DNA of 64,000 nt. Origin: an uncultured Caulobacteraceae bacterium. GTDB lineage: Bacteria; Pseudomonadota; Alphaproteobacteria; Caulobacterales; TH1-2. Each line of letters starts with the position of its first letter. Within the stretch, counting starts at the first letter, position 1. Location of the stretch: contig CALBST010000452.1 of the NCBI GenBank assembly GCA_937967425.1, positions 17,467-81,466 of the forward strand, written 5' to 3'. A program made the translations under genes and the position numbers. The notes beneath the pieces were generated by a model, which had not been told where the DNA came from, searched no databases, and was given only the letters and a program-made list of their open reading frames with translations. Below are positions 32,794-41,740 of this stretch, in pieces.

Positions 32794-34161
32794 ATGTCAG
32801 AGCCAAGCAGGCTGCCTTTCAGCGTCAAACTCGGGTGGGCGATCGGCGAACTCGCGATCGCGGCCTTCGTAGTTCTGCAGATGGCGTTCATGCTTTTCTA
32901 TTGCACTGAGGCCCTGAACATCCCTCCCGCCATTGCAGGGTTCGCGCTGCTGCTGCCGCGTCTGCTTGACGCCTTTGCCGACCCGGTGATGGGAGCGATC
33001 TCGGACCGGACTCAAAGCAAACTCGGGCGCAGACGTCTCTATCTTCTCTTCGGCGCTCCCGCCCTGGGGCTTACCTTCGCTCTCGTATTCTTCGTGCCCG
33101 CCGACGCGCCCCTTGCGCTGCGCGTTGGACTGCTTGTGACGGCGTTCATGGCCTCCAACCTGGCAGTAACGATGTACGAGGTTCCCTACTCGGCGATGGC
33201 CGCTGAGATGACATCATCGTACAAAGAGCGCACCACGCTCACAGGCTACAAAATGTTCGCCGCGCGGTTGGGCGGTGTAATCTCGGCCTTTGCAGCGCCG
33301 CTCATTTTTGGTTCACAGGCCACAATCACTGAGGGCTTTCGCTTGCTCGGCATAAGTGTCGGCGCGTTCATGGTCGTAACCGGCCTCTGGGCCTTCTTTG
33401 CGACTGCCAACGCTCCTCGAATTGAAAAGACGCCCGAGCGTTTCAGTCTGCGCGAAGAGATCGCCGCAATCGTGGAAAATCGTTCTTTCCGCACGCTATG
33501 GGTCGCTTTTCTGATGCAGAACCTCGCCATTGGCGCTTCAGCGACGGCACTCATCTATTTCGTGACTCAGGTGATGCGGATCTCGCCGCAGCACGCGGGC
33601 CTCTTTATGGCGTCTGGCGCCCTGACAGCGTTGATCGCCACCCCGATTTGGGTGGCGATCGGTCGCCGCATAGGTAAACAACGGGGTTATTTTATAGGAT
33701 TGGCGTTGGTTGCGGCGATGACCATACCGATCCTCATGATGGCGCCCGGGCAAAGCATGATATTGCTAGCCGTGCTCGTTATTGCGGGAATAGGCGACGC
33801 CGCGACACAATTATTCCCTAATGCAATGGCGCCCGACACCGTTGAGGTCGATGAGATCAAAAGCGGATTGCGGCGTGAAGGCGCCATCTTCGGCGCTTGG
33901 GGATTCTGCCGGAAGCTGGGCATGACGGCCGGCGCATTCTTAGTGAGCCTCGCCCTAGCTGCTATCCATTTCGTACCGGGCTCGCCGCCACACGCACAGC
34001 CGAGCGAAGCGCTCACCGGCATCCGGCTCATCTATGCTGCACTGCCGCTCGGACTTTGGCTCGCCGCAATGCTCGCTTTCTCTCGGTACGATCTTACCGA
34101 AGCGCGCTTCGAAGCCATCAAGGCGCAAATCCGCCTAAAGGCGAGCCAACAAACTGAATAG
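32794..34161 (+). CDS. GPH/MelB-type MFS sugar symporter, probable rhamnose(ide) importer
   Basis: 455 residues with about 12 membrane helices. It has the glycoside-pentoside-hexuronide symporter signatures: KLGWAIGELA at the N-terminus, LLPRLLDAFADPVMGAISDRTQSKLGRRR in the first cytoplasmic loop and VPYSAMAAEMTSSYKERTTLTGYKM after helix 4. GGGGGAAGC precedes the ATG. It carries a DeoR-type operator upstream, and no rhaSTPQ-type ABC transporter is present, so it probably brings rhamnose or rhamnosides across the inner membrane. It converges on the AGE epimerase gene. Confidence 0.88.
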   Translation: MSEPSRLPFSVKLGWAIGELAIAAFVVLQMAFMLFYCTEALNIPPAIAGFALLLPRLLDAFADPVMGAISDRTQSKLGRRRLYLLFGAPALGLTFALVFFVPADAPLALRVGLLVTAFMASNLAVTMYEVPYSAMAAEMTSSYKERTTLTGYKMFAARLGGVISAFAAPLIFGSQATITEGFRLLGISVGAFMVVTGLWAFFATANAPRIEKTPERFSLREEIAAIVENRSFRTLWVAFLMQNLAIGASATALIYFVTQVMRISPQHAGLFMASGALTALIATPIWVAIGRRIGKQRGYFIGLALVAAMTIPILMMAPGQSMILLAVLVIAGIGDAATQLFPNAMAPDTVEVDEIKSGLRREGAIFGAWGFCRKLGMTAGAFLVSLALAAIHFVPGSPPHAQPSEALTGIRLIYAALPLGLWLAAMLAFSRYDLTEARFEAIKAQIRLKASQQTE

Positions 34162-34250
34162 TCTTAGTGTGCGCAGAATTAAAGAGCACTCGAAATCTCT
34201 TGGGGAGAACTTCCTCCTTAAAATGCCGATACCAATCCTCGGAATCGATA

Positions 34251-35399
34251 CTACGAGTTTGAGGTGTCCTCGTTGAACTCGGTGATCGCGCTGACAATGT
34301 GATAGAGCGAGCTAGCCGGCGCTGCGCCGTCGAGAAATGTGCCGTCGTCGTGCATAGTGTCGCGCCATACGCCCATCGTGGGAGTGTCGAAATAGCGCGC
34401 CAGCGTAAGCGCCGCCGGCACGATGTGCGTCCTACCAACATCGTTGCCCAGGATAAGTGCAGCCTTCAAATACTCTGCCTGAGGCCAGAGACGGGCGCTT
34501 GTCTCGACGAGCCGAAAATCGTCGTCCATGGCGTCAACCACGACTCCGCGCCTGGGGTCTATGCCGCGCAGACCGGCATTGAATAGACGTTCTGCCGCTG
34601 CGCCTGCGGCCGCATGACCATTTCGTCCCCATCGTTGTAGCAACCCGGCCCATTCGAATTGGTGCCCAGGTTCGACCCGGCGCCCGCGTGTGCAACGCAT
34701 GGGCTGCCAGTGCTCGTCAAAAAACTCCCGAATAAAGCCCCCTTCTGCATCGACAAAGCGCTGCAAAGCCAAGTCAACAATTTCCGCTGCAAGTTCATGC
34801 CAGACCGAACCGCCGCCCGCCTCGATCCAAGCCAGCGCCGACTCCAAAAGATGCATGTGCGCGTTGGATTGGAAGGGGTTTGGATTGACTTCCCGAAAGC
34901 CGCCAACGGCATGCCGACAATCTTGTAAGGCGTCCCGCAGTAGATTGGCGCGGCGCTCTGCATCGGCAAAACCAGGCTGCGCTCGGTGCAAGGCCGCCAA
35001 AGCCAGAAGCACAAACGCCTGATCGTAGAGGGTTGCGCTATCATCGAGGAGAGCGCCATCCGCCGAAACCAATGTTCGAAACCGGCCATCATATCGCTGA
35101 TACTTCTCAAGCAGAAAATCTACGCCGTGCCTAATCGCCTCCCGCCATGGACCTGGCCAACCGCAGACGCCAACTCGTGCAAAGACATAGATTTGACGAG
35201 CTTGAACCCGTACTCGTCGCGGAAGATCGAGCGCTGCTCCGTGCGCGGACAGCGATTCGTGAAATCCGCCCCGCGCATGATCGGCGCCTGCGCGCCACCA
35301 AAGCGGAAGCGCATAGGTTCGCAGCCACTCATTGAGCCAGCCCGATGCGGTGGCAATGTCGCAAAATGGCGTCGTCGACTGAGGGCCCGTTCCTCGCAT
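34251..35399 (-). CDS. AGE-family sugar epimerase/isomerase
   Basis: 382 residues with the (alpha/alpha)6 barrel of the N-acylglucosamine 2-epimerase / mannose isomerase / cellobiose epimerase family. Diagnostic segments are WWRAGADHARGGFHESL, RVQARQIYVFARVG, LYDQAFVLLALAALH, NPNPFQSNAHMHLLESALAW, VEPGHQFEWAGLL and the C-terminal LWPQAEYLKAAL. Conserved His residues of the family are kept (NAHMHLLE, PGHQFEW). The exact substrate cannot be read; mannose to fructose isomerisation is the commonest activity in similar loci. It stands between the rhamnose genes and the second sugar regulon and could serve either. Confidence 0.88.
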   Translation of the reverse strand: MRGTGPQSTTPFCDIATASGWLNEWLRTYALPLWWRAGADHARGGFHESLSAHGAALDLPRRVRVQARQIYVFARVGVCGWPGPWREAIRHGVDFLLEKYQRYDGRFRTLVSADGALLDDSATLYDQAFVLLALAALHRAQPGFADAERRANLLRDALQDCRHAVGGFREVNPNPFQSNAHMHLLESALAWIEAGGGSVWHELAAEIVDLALQRFVDAEGGFIREFFDEHWQPMRCTRGRRVEPGHQFEWAGLLQRWGRNGHAAAGAAAERLFNAGLRGIDPRRGVVVDAMDDDFRLVETSARLWPQAEYLKAALILGNDVGRTHIVPAALTLARYFDTPTMGVWRDTMHDDGTFLDGAAPASSLYHIVSAITEFNEDTSNS

Positions 35400-35591
35400 T
35401 TCCGGCCTCGTCTATCGCCGAATATCTCTCAAACGGGCCGCGAACGATCCAGCCATTCCGACGCGGTTTCGCCGCCCGACGATCAGTTTCTGCGGATGGG
35501 ATGACCGACGCTGAGTGTAGGCTAGGCGCACTGATCGTGTCGTAAACCCCTGCGCATGGACGCCGAGATTTCCCCCAACGTCCATGCAATA

Positions 35592-38483
35592 TCAGAAGTT
35601 GTGTCTCAGAGCCACGGACATGTATCGGCCGGAATATTCCAGGCCGCGCTCGCGCCGGTCGTTCGCGCCGTAGAACCCTTCCAATTGGTTTTCCTCGGTG
35701 ATATTGCGGACCTGAAAGTACACGGACGTGTCGCGCGTCAGGTACGCCTGCAAAGTGAAATCCAGATTTTCCCGCTCATCGATGAAACCATCCAGCAGCG
35801 CGTTCGCACCGATCGTATCCATCAGCTCGGACTGATAGCGATATGACAAGCGCGCCCGCAAACGCTCACCGTGATAGGTCAAAGACAGATTTCCCGTGAC
35901 ATCGGCCTGTCCAGGAATCGGGACGATCCGATTGGCCTGGGTGGGCAACGCAAGCTCCGATTCCGTGAAAGTCAAATTCGCCTCCACGCCCAGCCGCGAG
36001 AATATCCCTGGCAGCCTGCTGAAACGTGTCGATGCTTCGAGTTCCACCCCGCGAACGAAACCTGTGGAGGCGTTCTCCGGCTGCGTTACCTGATAATCGA
36101 CGCCACCGATGGTTTCCAGTTGAGTGAACAGGAACACAAAGTCCGACAGATCCTTATAGAATACTGAAACCCCAGCGGCCGAGTTCTCACCGTACCAGTG
36201 GAGGGATGCGTCGAAATTCGTCGATTCAAGCGGATCGAGATCGGGGTTGCCGCGACGAATCGTGGCCGGCGGTCCGCTGTTGATCTGAACGATCGGCGCC
36301 AGGTCGGTCAGGTTCGGCAGCACATAGGTGCCGCTGAACCCAGCCCGGAGCATGAAGTTCCGCGGGAGTTCCCAGCGCGCGACAACCGAGGGGAAAACCT
36401 GGTCATGGGTGAACACCGTCTGCACTGGGACCGAAGTGACGCTGGCGCCCACGGTCGTGACCTGGTTTCCGCCCAGCGTAGTTTCCACGTTTTCGTAACG
36501 CACCCCTCCGATGATCTGAACAGGCCCGCTCCTGACATCAAACATCGCGTAGGCCGCCGCGAGCCTTTCATCTGCTGAATAGTCCGACACCAGCGAGTCC
36601 CGTTCGGAGTTCACGACCGCCGCGAGAGTATTCGCCGCTGAAAACGAGGCGTAGTTCGCTTCGAAAAATTGCATGGCGCTCGCCAAATCTATGCCAACGC
36701 CGAAATTGTAGGCCCCGTTTATGAAATCGGGCCGGAATTCGGGCAAAGCATAGTTCGACAGCGCGATCCCGGGTATCGTGGCGATCGCGCCCTCAAAATG
36801 CTCGGCCAAACGATCTCTATTCCTGCTGCGCTCCGACCAGAGCGCGCCAGCTCGCAAGCGAACATCGCTGAGGCTCAAGCGTAGGTCTCTGGCAATGTTG
36901 AAATAGCCGGTCCATTCTCTATCGCTGATCTCGTCATCGAGCAGAGAAATCGTGTATAGATTATAGTTCGACGGCACATCGTTGGCGCTCACGCCCGGCG
37001 GGTTCGACGGGAAGCTCGCCGTGAACAGCGGGCGCGACGGATCGGTGAAATCCCACGACATTTGGGGGCCAGGCACGACCCCGGTATGCGAAAAGTATGA
37101 CAGCTCGCCTTGCCCACGGTTGACGTAGTCGGCGTTCGAATAGGCCAACCCGTAATCCCAGTCCCAATTGGCGCCGTCATGACGGGCGGCGAAGCGCGCG
37201 ATGAGCACATCCGTGTGCTCTTCGCGCCCGGTTGCGCGCTTCCCCACTCGACCGCCTTGCGCCGTGCCCGCAACAGCCGTTGAGCCCGGCAAGGCGGGAA
37301 GAGGCGCCGCGTAACCCAGAAAGATGGCGTCGAGTGTCGTGAGGCTGTCCAATTCCGTGCGATAGGCGTTTATCGCAAAGTGAAATTCATCGTTTGGATT
37401 GGGGCGGAACCCGAAATCAAGCACGACGCCCGCGCGGATGAGGTCCAAATCGAAGTCGTTTTGGGTGGCGAGGGTCGGCGCGAAGAAGCCAGCGAAGGAA
37501 TCGCCGTAGCTTTCGACGAGGAGTCTCTCCGAACTGATGTTGCGATCCTCGAAATTGAACGAGCCGAGAACGCCCCAGCGCTGATCAGCGGACAATAGCG
37601 AGTAATTGCCCCCGACTTGGTACTGTGACCGGCCTTCCCGGAGGTCGTTTTCGCCCCACTCCACGCTCAGACCGCCCTGGGACGAACGCCGGTCGAAAGG
37701 CGTTCGCGTGACCACGTTGACCGCCCCGCCAACCCAGTTCGCCGTCATATCCGGCGTGAACACCTTCCTGACTTCGAGGCGCTCGAACACAGCCGCACTG
37801 AGATCGCGGATGTTCGACGAACGCCCTCCTGCGTCGTTCAAGGTGATGGTCGAAGGCATCCTGACGCCGTCCACCAGGGCGCTGTTCAAGCCGCCGCCGC
37901 CTACCCCGCGGACGAATATCGACCCCTCTTCGCTGCTTCCGATACTGCGAGAGACGATGCCGGGGGCTCTACGGAGAACCTCACTCACATTCCGATCTGG
38001 AAATTGGCCCGCGAGATCCGAGGATACGACATTTGTGAGCGCATCCGCAGACCGCTCCAGATTGAGTCTTCTCGAGCGATCGTCGATCTGGCCGATGACC
38101 ACGATCGCGTCCGTCTCCGATGAAGCCACGCCAAGCACAAGATGCACGTCCGCAGCGCCCGCCGCGACGGAAAATGATTGGGCCGCATAACCCAGGTAAG
38201 AAACTCTGATTGTCTGAGGCCCGGCGGGGACGTTCCGCAATTCGAACCGGCCTCCGCGTCCCGTGTAGACCCGCTCCCCGGTCGCTTCCAATTCGACCAA
38301 GGCGCCCTCAAGCGCAACGCCCCGTTCGCCTTCGCGCACCTCGCCTCGGATCACGTCGGTCTCTTGCGCGACGGCAACGGAGGCGGCGCCGAGAACTGCG
38401 CCCGCCACGCTTACAGGCGCTATCGCCGCCAACACCGCTCTGATGACGCAAGTATCGACACCCAGCCTGCGCGACTTCGACAT
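35592..38483 (-). CDS. TonB-dependent receptor, Xanthomonas/Caulobacter carbohydrate type
   Basis: About 963 residues. The signal peptide ends near ASVAVAQ. A carboxypeptidase-regulatory-like beta-sandwich follows (EGALVELEATGERVYTGRGGRFELRNVPAG), then the plug (NVSEVLRRAPGIVSRSIGSSEEGSIFVRG, LEVRKVFTPDMTANWVGGAVNVVTRTPF) and a large barrel ending with a terminal Phe. ATG 38483 has GGAGGG 6 nt upstream; a longer start would add 12 residues. The architecture is that of carbohydrate receptors in Caulobacterales and sphingomonads. It is divergent from the Gfo/Idh gene across a region with two GTTAC-type operators. Confidence 0.92.
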   Translation of the reverse strand: MSKSRRLGVDTCVIRAVLAAIAPVSVAGAVLGAASVAVAQETDVIRGEVREGERGVALEGALVELEATGERVYTGRGGRFELRNVPAGPQTIRVSYLGYAAQSFSVAAGAADVHLVLGVASSETDAIVVIGQIDDRSRRLNLERSADALTNVVSSDLAGQFPDRNVSEVLRRAPGIVSRSIGSSEEGSIFVRGVGGGGLNSALVDGVRMPSTITLNDAGGRSSNIRDLSAAVFERLEVRKVFTPDMTANWVGGAVNVVTRTPFDRRSSQGGLSVEWGENDLREGRSQYQVGGNYSLLSADQRWGVLGSFNFEDRNISSERLLVESYGDSFAGFFAPTLATQNDFDLDLIRAGVVLDFGFRPNPNDEFHFAINAYRTELDSLTTLDAIFLGYAAPLPALPGSTAVAGTAQGGRVGKRATGREEHTDVLIARFAARHDGANWDWDYGLAYSNADYVNRGQGELSYFSHTGVVPGPQMSWDFTDPSRPLFTASFPSNPPGVSANDVPSNYNLYTISLLDDEISDREWTGYFNIARDLRLSLSDVRLRAGALWSERSRNRDRLAEHFEGAIATIPGIALSNYALPEFRPDFINGAYNFGVGIDLASAMQFFEANYASFSAANTLAAVVNSERDSLVSDYSADERLAAAYAMFDVRSGPVQIIGGVRYENVETTLGGNQVTTVGASVTSVPVQTVFTHDQVFPSVVARWELPRNFMLRAGFSGTYVLPNLTDLAPIVQINSGPPATIRRGNPDLDPLESTNFDASLHWYGENSAAGVSVFYKDLSDFVFLFTQLETIGGVDYQVTQPENASTGFVRGVELEASTRFSRLPGIFSRLGVEANLTFTESELALPTQANRIVPIPGQADVTGNLSLTYHGERLRARLSYRYQSELMDTIGANALLDGFIDERENLDFTLQAYLTRDTSVYFQVRNITEENQLEGFYGANDRRERGLEYSGRYMSVALRHNF

Positions 38484-38536
38484 GTGCTTCCCTCCCCTCG
38501 CGCCGGCTTTGCGGCGCAATCCGACGTTTTCCCCGG

Positions 38537-38550
38537 ATAGTTACTTATGA
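38537..38550 (-). promoter_or_regulatory. GTTAC-type operator half-site before the TonB receptor
   Basis: ATAGTTACTTATGA shares AGTTACT-A with the other elements of the second sugar regulon (38597, 47649 and 52358). It lies about 55 bp upstream of the receptor start. Only one half is well conserved. Confidence 0.45.
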
Positions 38551-38584
38551 GGAGAATTATCAAGGGGCCGCCCTGTTGTCAACA

Positions 38585-38605
38585 TTTCACCATCCAGTTA
38601 CTAAC
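38585..38605 (+). promoter_or_regulatory. TTTCACCATC-NN-GTTAC operator before the Gfo/Idh operon
   Basis: TTTCACCATC, two bases, then GTTACTAAC. The first 17 positions match the element at 43814-43830 in everything but the two-base spacer. It lies 36 bp before the oxidoreductase start, where a repressor would block transcription. Binding by the TetR protein encoded in this cluster is inferred. Confidence 0.65.
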
Positions 38606-38640
38606 TATAGCCTTGGGCTACGGATTTTTGAGGTAGGCAA

Positions 38641-39816
38641 ATGGCTTTGGACGAAATCGGCGTGGTCATGCATGGCGTCACCGGACGCATGGGCAAAACG
38701 CAGCATCTGATCCGCTCCGTCCTGGCGCTGCGCGACGAAGGCGGCGTGCCGCTCCGCGACGGCCGACGCATCGTGCCGCGCCCCATCCTTGTGGGTCGAA
38801 ACTCCGATAGTCTCGCGCAACTCGCACGCGCGCATAACATTCCGGACTGGGGCCCTGACATTGACGCAGCTCTGGCCGATCCTCGCGCATCGATCTTTTT
38901 CGACGCCGGCAGCACGATCATGAGAGAAAACCTCGTGGAGCGCGCGCTGGCGGCGGGCAAGCACGTCTACACCGAAAAGCCGCTCGCCTCGACTTACGAC
39001 AGCGCCCTGAAACTTGCGCGCAGCGCCAAGGCGCGCGGGAAAAAGCATGGCGTAGTGCATGATAAATTATGGCTCCCGGGCCTGGTGAAGCTGAAATCGC
39101 TGATCGACTCCGGGGCGCTGGGGCGCATCCTTTCGGTGAAGATCGACTTCGGCTATTGGGTGTTCGACGGACGCGCCGAAGCAGCGCAACGGCCCTCCTG
39201 GAACTATCGCAGCGAGGACGGCGGCGGCATCGTCTTGGACATGTTTCCGCATTGGCACTATGTCATCGAGAACCTGTTCGGCCGCATCGACCACGTCTAT
39301 TGCGCCACGAAGACCCAGATCGCCGAGCGGGTCGACGAGCGAGGCCAGCTCTACGCCGCAAGCGCGGACGACGAGGCCCACGCCATTGTCGAACTGGAAA
39401 CCGGCGCCGTGGTGCAGATCGCCAGCTCCTGGTGTACGCGCGTTAGGCGGGACGACCTCGCGATCTTTCATGTCGATGGCGAAAAGGGCTCGGCCGTCGC
39501 CGGGCTAACCGAACTCAGGTTTCAGCCTGCTGCAGCTACCCCGCGGCCGGTGTGGAATCCCGACCAGGCGCAACAGCGTGACTTCTACGGGGATTGGCTG
39601 CCGTGCCATGCGGATCGCAGCTACGACAACGCGTTCCGGGCGCAATGGGCCTTGTTTATACGCCATTGCGTCGAAGATACGCCCTTTCCCTGGAATTTCT
39701 TTTCGGCCGCGGCCGGAGTCCGGTTCGCTGAAACGGCGCTGCAGAGCGCCCGCGAGAAGCGCCAGATATCTCTTAACGCGCCCCAGCAGGGACGCGCTGA
39801 GGCGCTCGACCAATGA
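38641..39816 (+). CDS. Gfo/Idh/MocA-family oxidoreductase
   Basis: 391 residues. The N-terminal Rossmann domain has GVTGRMGKT in place of the usual GxGxxG, DPRASIFFDAGST, and the EKPLA signature in VYTEKPLAS. A C-terminal alpha/beta domain follows (KIDFGYWVF, DMFPHWHYVIENLFG). It would oxidise or reduce a sugar or inositol-like substrate with NAD(P). It starts a four-gene operon, ATGA-coupled to the DUF993 gene, with GAGGTAGG before the ATG. The pairing of this enzyme with a DUF993 protein and a TIM-barrel isomerase recurs in other bacteria, but I know of no assigned pathway. Confidence 0.9.
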   Translation: MALDEIGVVMHGVTGRMGKTQHLIRSVLALRDEGGVPLRDGRRIVPRPILVGRNSDSLAQLARAHNIPDWGPDIDAALADPRASIFFDAGSTIMRENLVERALAAGKHVYTEKPLASTYDSALKLARSAKARGKKHGVVHDKLWLPGLVKLKSLIDSGALGRILSVKIDFGYWVFDGRAEAAQRPSWNYRSEDGGGIVLDMFPHWHYVIENLFGRIDHVYCATKTQIAERVDERGQLYAASADDEAHAIVELETGAVVQIASSWCTRVRRDDLAIFHVDGEKGSAVAGLTELRFQPAAATPRPVWNPDQAQQRDFYGDWLPCHADRSYDNAFRAQWALFIRHCVEDTPFPWNFFSAAAGVRFAETALQSAREKRQISLNAPQQGRAEALDQ

Positions 39817-40907
39817 CTCCGCCCCGCGACGCCCGCACGCCTCGACGGCGCGCCTTTGCCGCCGCGCATATCGTTGTCGACCCCTGGTCGACCGATTTTG
39901 ACACCTGCCTCATAGACTGGCGGGCGACGCTGCGGTTCCGCCATCATCTTTGGAGCCACGGTCTAGGCGTCGCGGAAGCGATGGACACCGCGCAACGTGG
40001 CGCCGGCCTCGACTGGCCTCATGCGCTCGAACTCATTCGCGCAACCGCATCAGAGGCACCCTCTGGATCGCTGCTTGCGTGCGGAGCGGGAACCGATCAT
40101 CTGCCGCCGGAATCAACGCCAACTCTGCGCGATATCATCACCGCTTACGAAATGCAGTGCGATGAGATCGAACGCGCCGGCGCTCAAGTCATCATGATGG
40201 CCAGCCGAGCGCTGGCGCGCGTAGCGCGGGGGGATGAGGACTATGCGGAAGTCTATGGGACGATTCTTTCGCAACTGAGAAAACCCGCCATTTTGCATTG
40301 GCTTGGGCCAATGTTCGATCCCGCCCTCGCGGGGTATTGGGGCAGCGCCGACATCGACGCCGCTATGCGATCTTGCCTGGATGTTATCCGCGCCAATGCA
40401 GGAAAAGTCGATGGCGTAAAGATTTCTCTGCTCGACGCGAACCACGAAATAAAGATGCGCCGAGCCCTGCCCCCTGGCGTCCGAATGTACACCGGCGACG
40501 ATTTCAATTTCCCAGCACTGATCCGGGGTGACGCTCATGGCCATAGCGATGCGCTGTTGGGCGTATTCGATCCGCTTGCGGCAATCGCATCCCAAGCGTT
40601 CGCGGCGCTTGACCGCGGCGACGATGATGGATTCAGCGATATTCTGGAGCCGACGATTCCGCTGGCGCGCAAACTCTTCGAAGCGCCAACCCGATATTAC
40701 AAGACCGGCGTTGTATTCTTAGCCTACCTCTCCGGGCGCCAGGACCACTTCGTCATGGCGGGCGGGCAACAAGGCGCGCGCAGCTGGAAGCACCTGTGCG
40801 ATGTCTATCGTCTGGCCTGTGCGATCGAATTGTTCGCCGAACCAGGCATCGCCGCTCACCGCTTCAAAAAAGCGCTCGCCGCTCACAACCTGGATCTTCC
40901 CTCATGA
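39813..40907 (+). CDS. DUF993 (dihydrodipicolinate-synthase-like) protein
   Basis: 364 residues matching the DUF993 family, a TIM barrel related to dihydrodipicolinate synthase. Visible parts are HHLWSHGLGVAEAMDTAQRGAGLDW, LLACGAGTDHL, QVIMMASRALA, AILHWLGPMFDPALAGYWGS, the probable Schiff-base Lys in GKVDGVKISLLDANHEI, MYTGDDFNFPALI and RYYKTGVVFLAYLSGRQDHFVM. The fold suggests a Lys-dependent aldolase or lyase, but no activity is established. It is ATGA-coupled to the genes on both sides, so it acts in the same pathway as the Gfo/Idh enzyme and the isomerase. Confidence 0.87.
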   Translation: MTPPRDARTPRRRAFAAAHIVVDPWSTDFDTCLIDWRATLRFRHHLWSHGLGVAEAMDTAQRGAGLDWPHALELIRATASEAPSGSLLACGAGTDHLPPESTPTLRDIITAYEMQCDEIERAGAQVIMMASRALARVARGDEDYAEVYGTILSQLRKPAILHWLGPMFDPALAGYWGSADIDAAMRSCLDVIRANAGKVDGVKISLLDANHEIKMRRALPPGVRMYTGDDFNFPALIRGDAHGHSDALLGVFDPLAAIASQAFAALDRGDDDGFSDILEPTIPLARKLFEAPTRYYKTGVVFLAYLSGRQDHFVMAGGQQGARSWKHLCDVYRLACAIELFAEPGIAAHRFKKALAAHNLDLPS

Positions 40908-41734
40908 GTCCAGCCCCATCGCTCGATCGGCTTGCGATCAATCAAGCGACCGTCCGGCCGCAATGGACTCTAGGTCAAGCCATAGAAGGATGCGCCCGCC
41001 ATGCGCTTCCCGCGCTCGGCGTATGGCGGGATAAGCTCCATGAAACCGGCTTGCGCACTGCGCACGCGCAATTGCGAGACGCCGGCGTGAGAGTCTCCGG
41101 CCTATGCCGAGGCGGAATGTTCAACAACGCTGCCGAGCATGGCTGGAGCGCAATGCTCGACGACAACAAATGCGCAATCGAAGAAGCCGCGACGCTGGAC
41201 GCGGATTGCCTTGTCCTGGTGGTCGGTGGATTGGCGAAAGGCGACGAATCCCTGTCCGACGCGCGCCGGCGCACGCACGATGCGTTGGCGCAACTCGCTC
41301 CGGTCGCCCGCTCCGCCGGCGTGCGCCTGGCGATCGAGCCGCTTCATCCAATGTACGCCGCAGACCGATCTTGTGTTAACACGCTCAGCCAGACACTCGA
41401 CCTTTGCGATGCGCTTGGCGAGGGTGTGGGCGTCGCTATCGACGTCTATCATGTGTGGTGGGATCCCGACCTGGAAGCGCAGATCGCTCGCGCCGGCTCT
41501 CGCATTTTCGCCTATCATATTTGCGACTGGCTTTCACCCACCGAGGATATGCTATTGGACCGCGGCATGATGGGGGACGGCGTAATCAATCTGCGCGAAA
41601 TTCGCGGCTGGATCGAACAGGCCGGTTATCGGGGCTATCACGAGGTTGAAATATTCTCGGCGCGCAATTGGTGGAAGCGGGATGCCGACGATGTGCTGCG
41701 AATCTGCGCACAGCGCTTCCTTCAGGCAACGTAG
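40904..41734 (+). CDS. Sugar phosphate isomerase/epimerase-like TIM barrel
   Basis: 276 residues of the AP-endonuclease-2 / xylose-isomerase-like superfamily. Metal-ligand regions are LAIEPLHPMYAADRSCVNT (Glu), VAIDVYHVWWDPDL (Asp, His), FAYHICDWLSP (His) and GYHEVEIFSARNWW (Glu). The start is fixed by ATGA coupling with the DUF993 gene. IolE, IolI, hydroxypyruvate isomerase and tagatose epimerase belong to the same fold, and the exact reaction cannot be read. A frame extending 108 nt upstream into the DUF993 gene is a shadow. Confidence 0.87.
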   Translation: MSPAPSLDRLAINQATVRPQWTLGQAIEGCARHALPALGVWRDKLHETGLRTAHAQLRDAGVRVSGLCRGGMFNNAAEHGWSAMLDDNKCAIEEAATLDADCLVLVVGGLAKGDESLSDARRRTHDALAQLAPVARSAGVRLAIEPLHPMYAADRSCVNTLSQTLDLCDALGEGVGVAIDVYHVWWDPDLEAQIARAGSRIFAYHICDWLSPTEDMLLDRGMMGDGVINLREIRGWIEQAGYRGYHEVEIFSARNWWKRDADDVLRICAQRFLQAT

Positions 41735-41740
41735 ACACCT

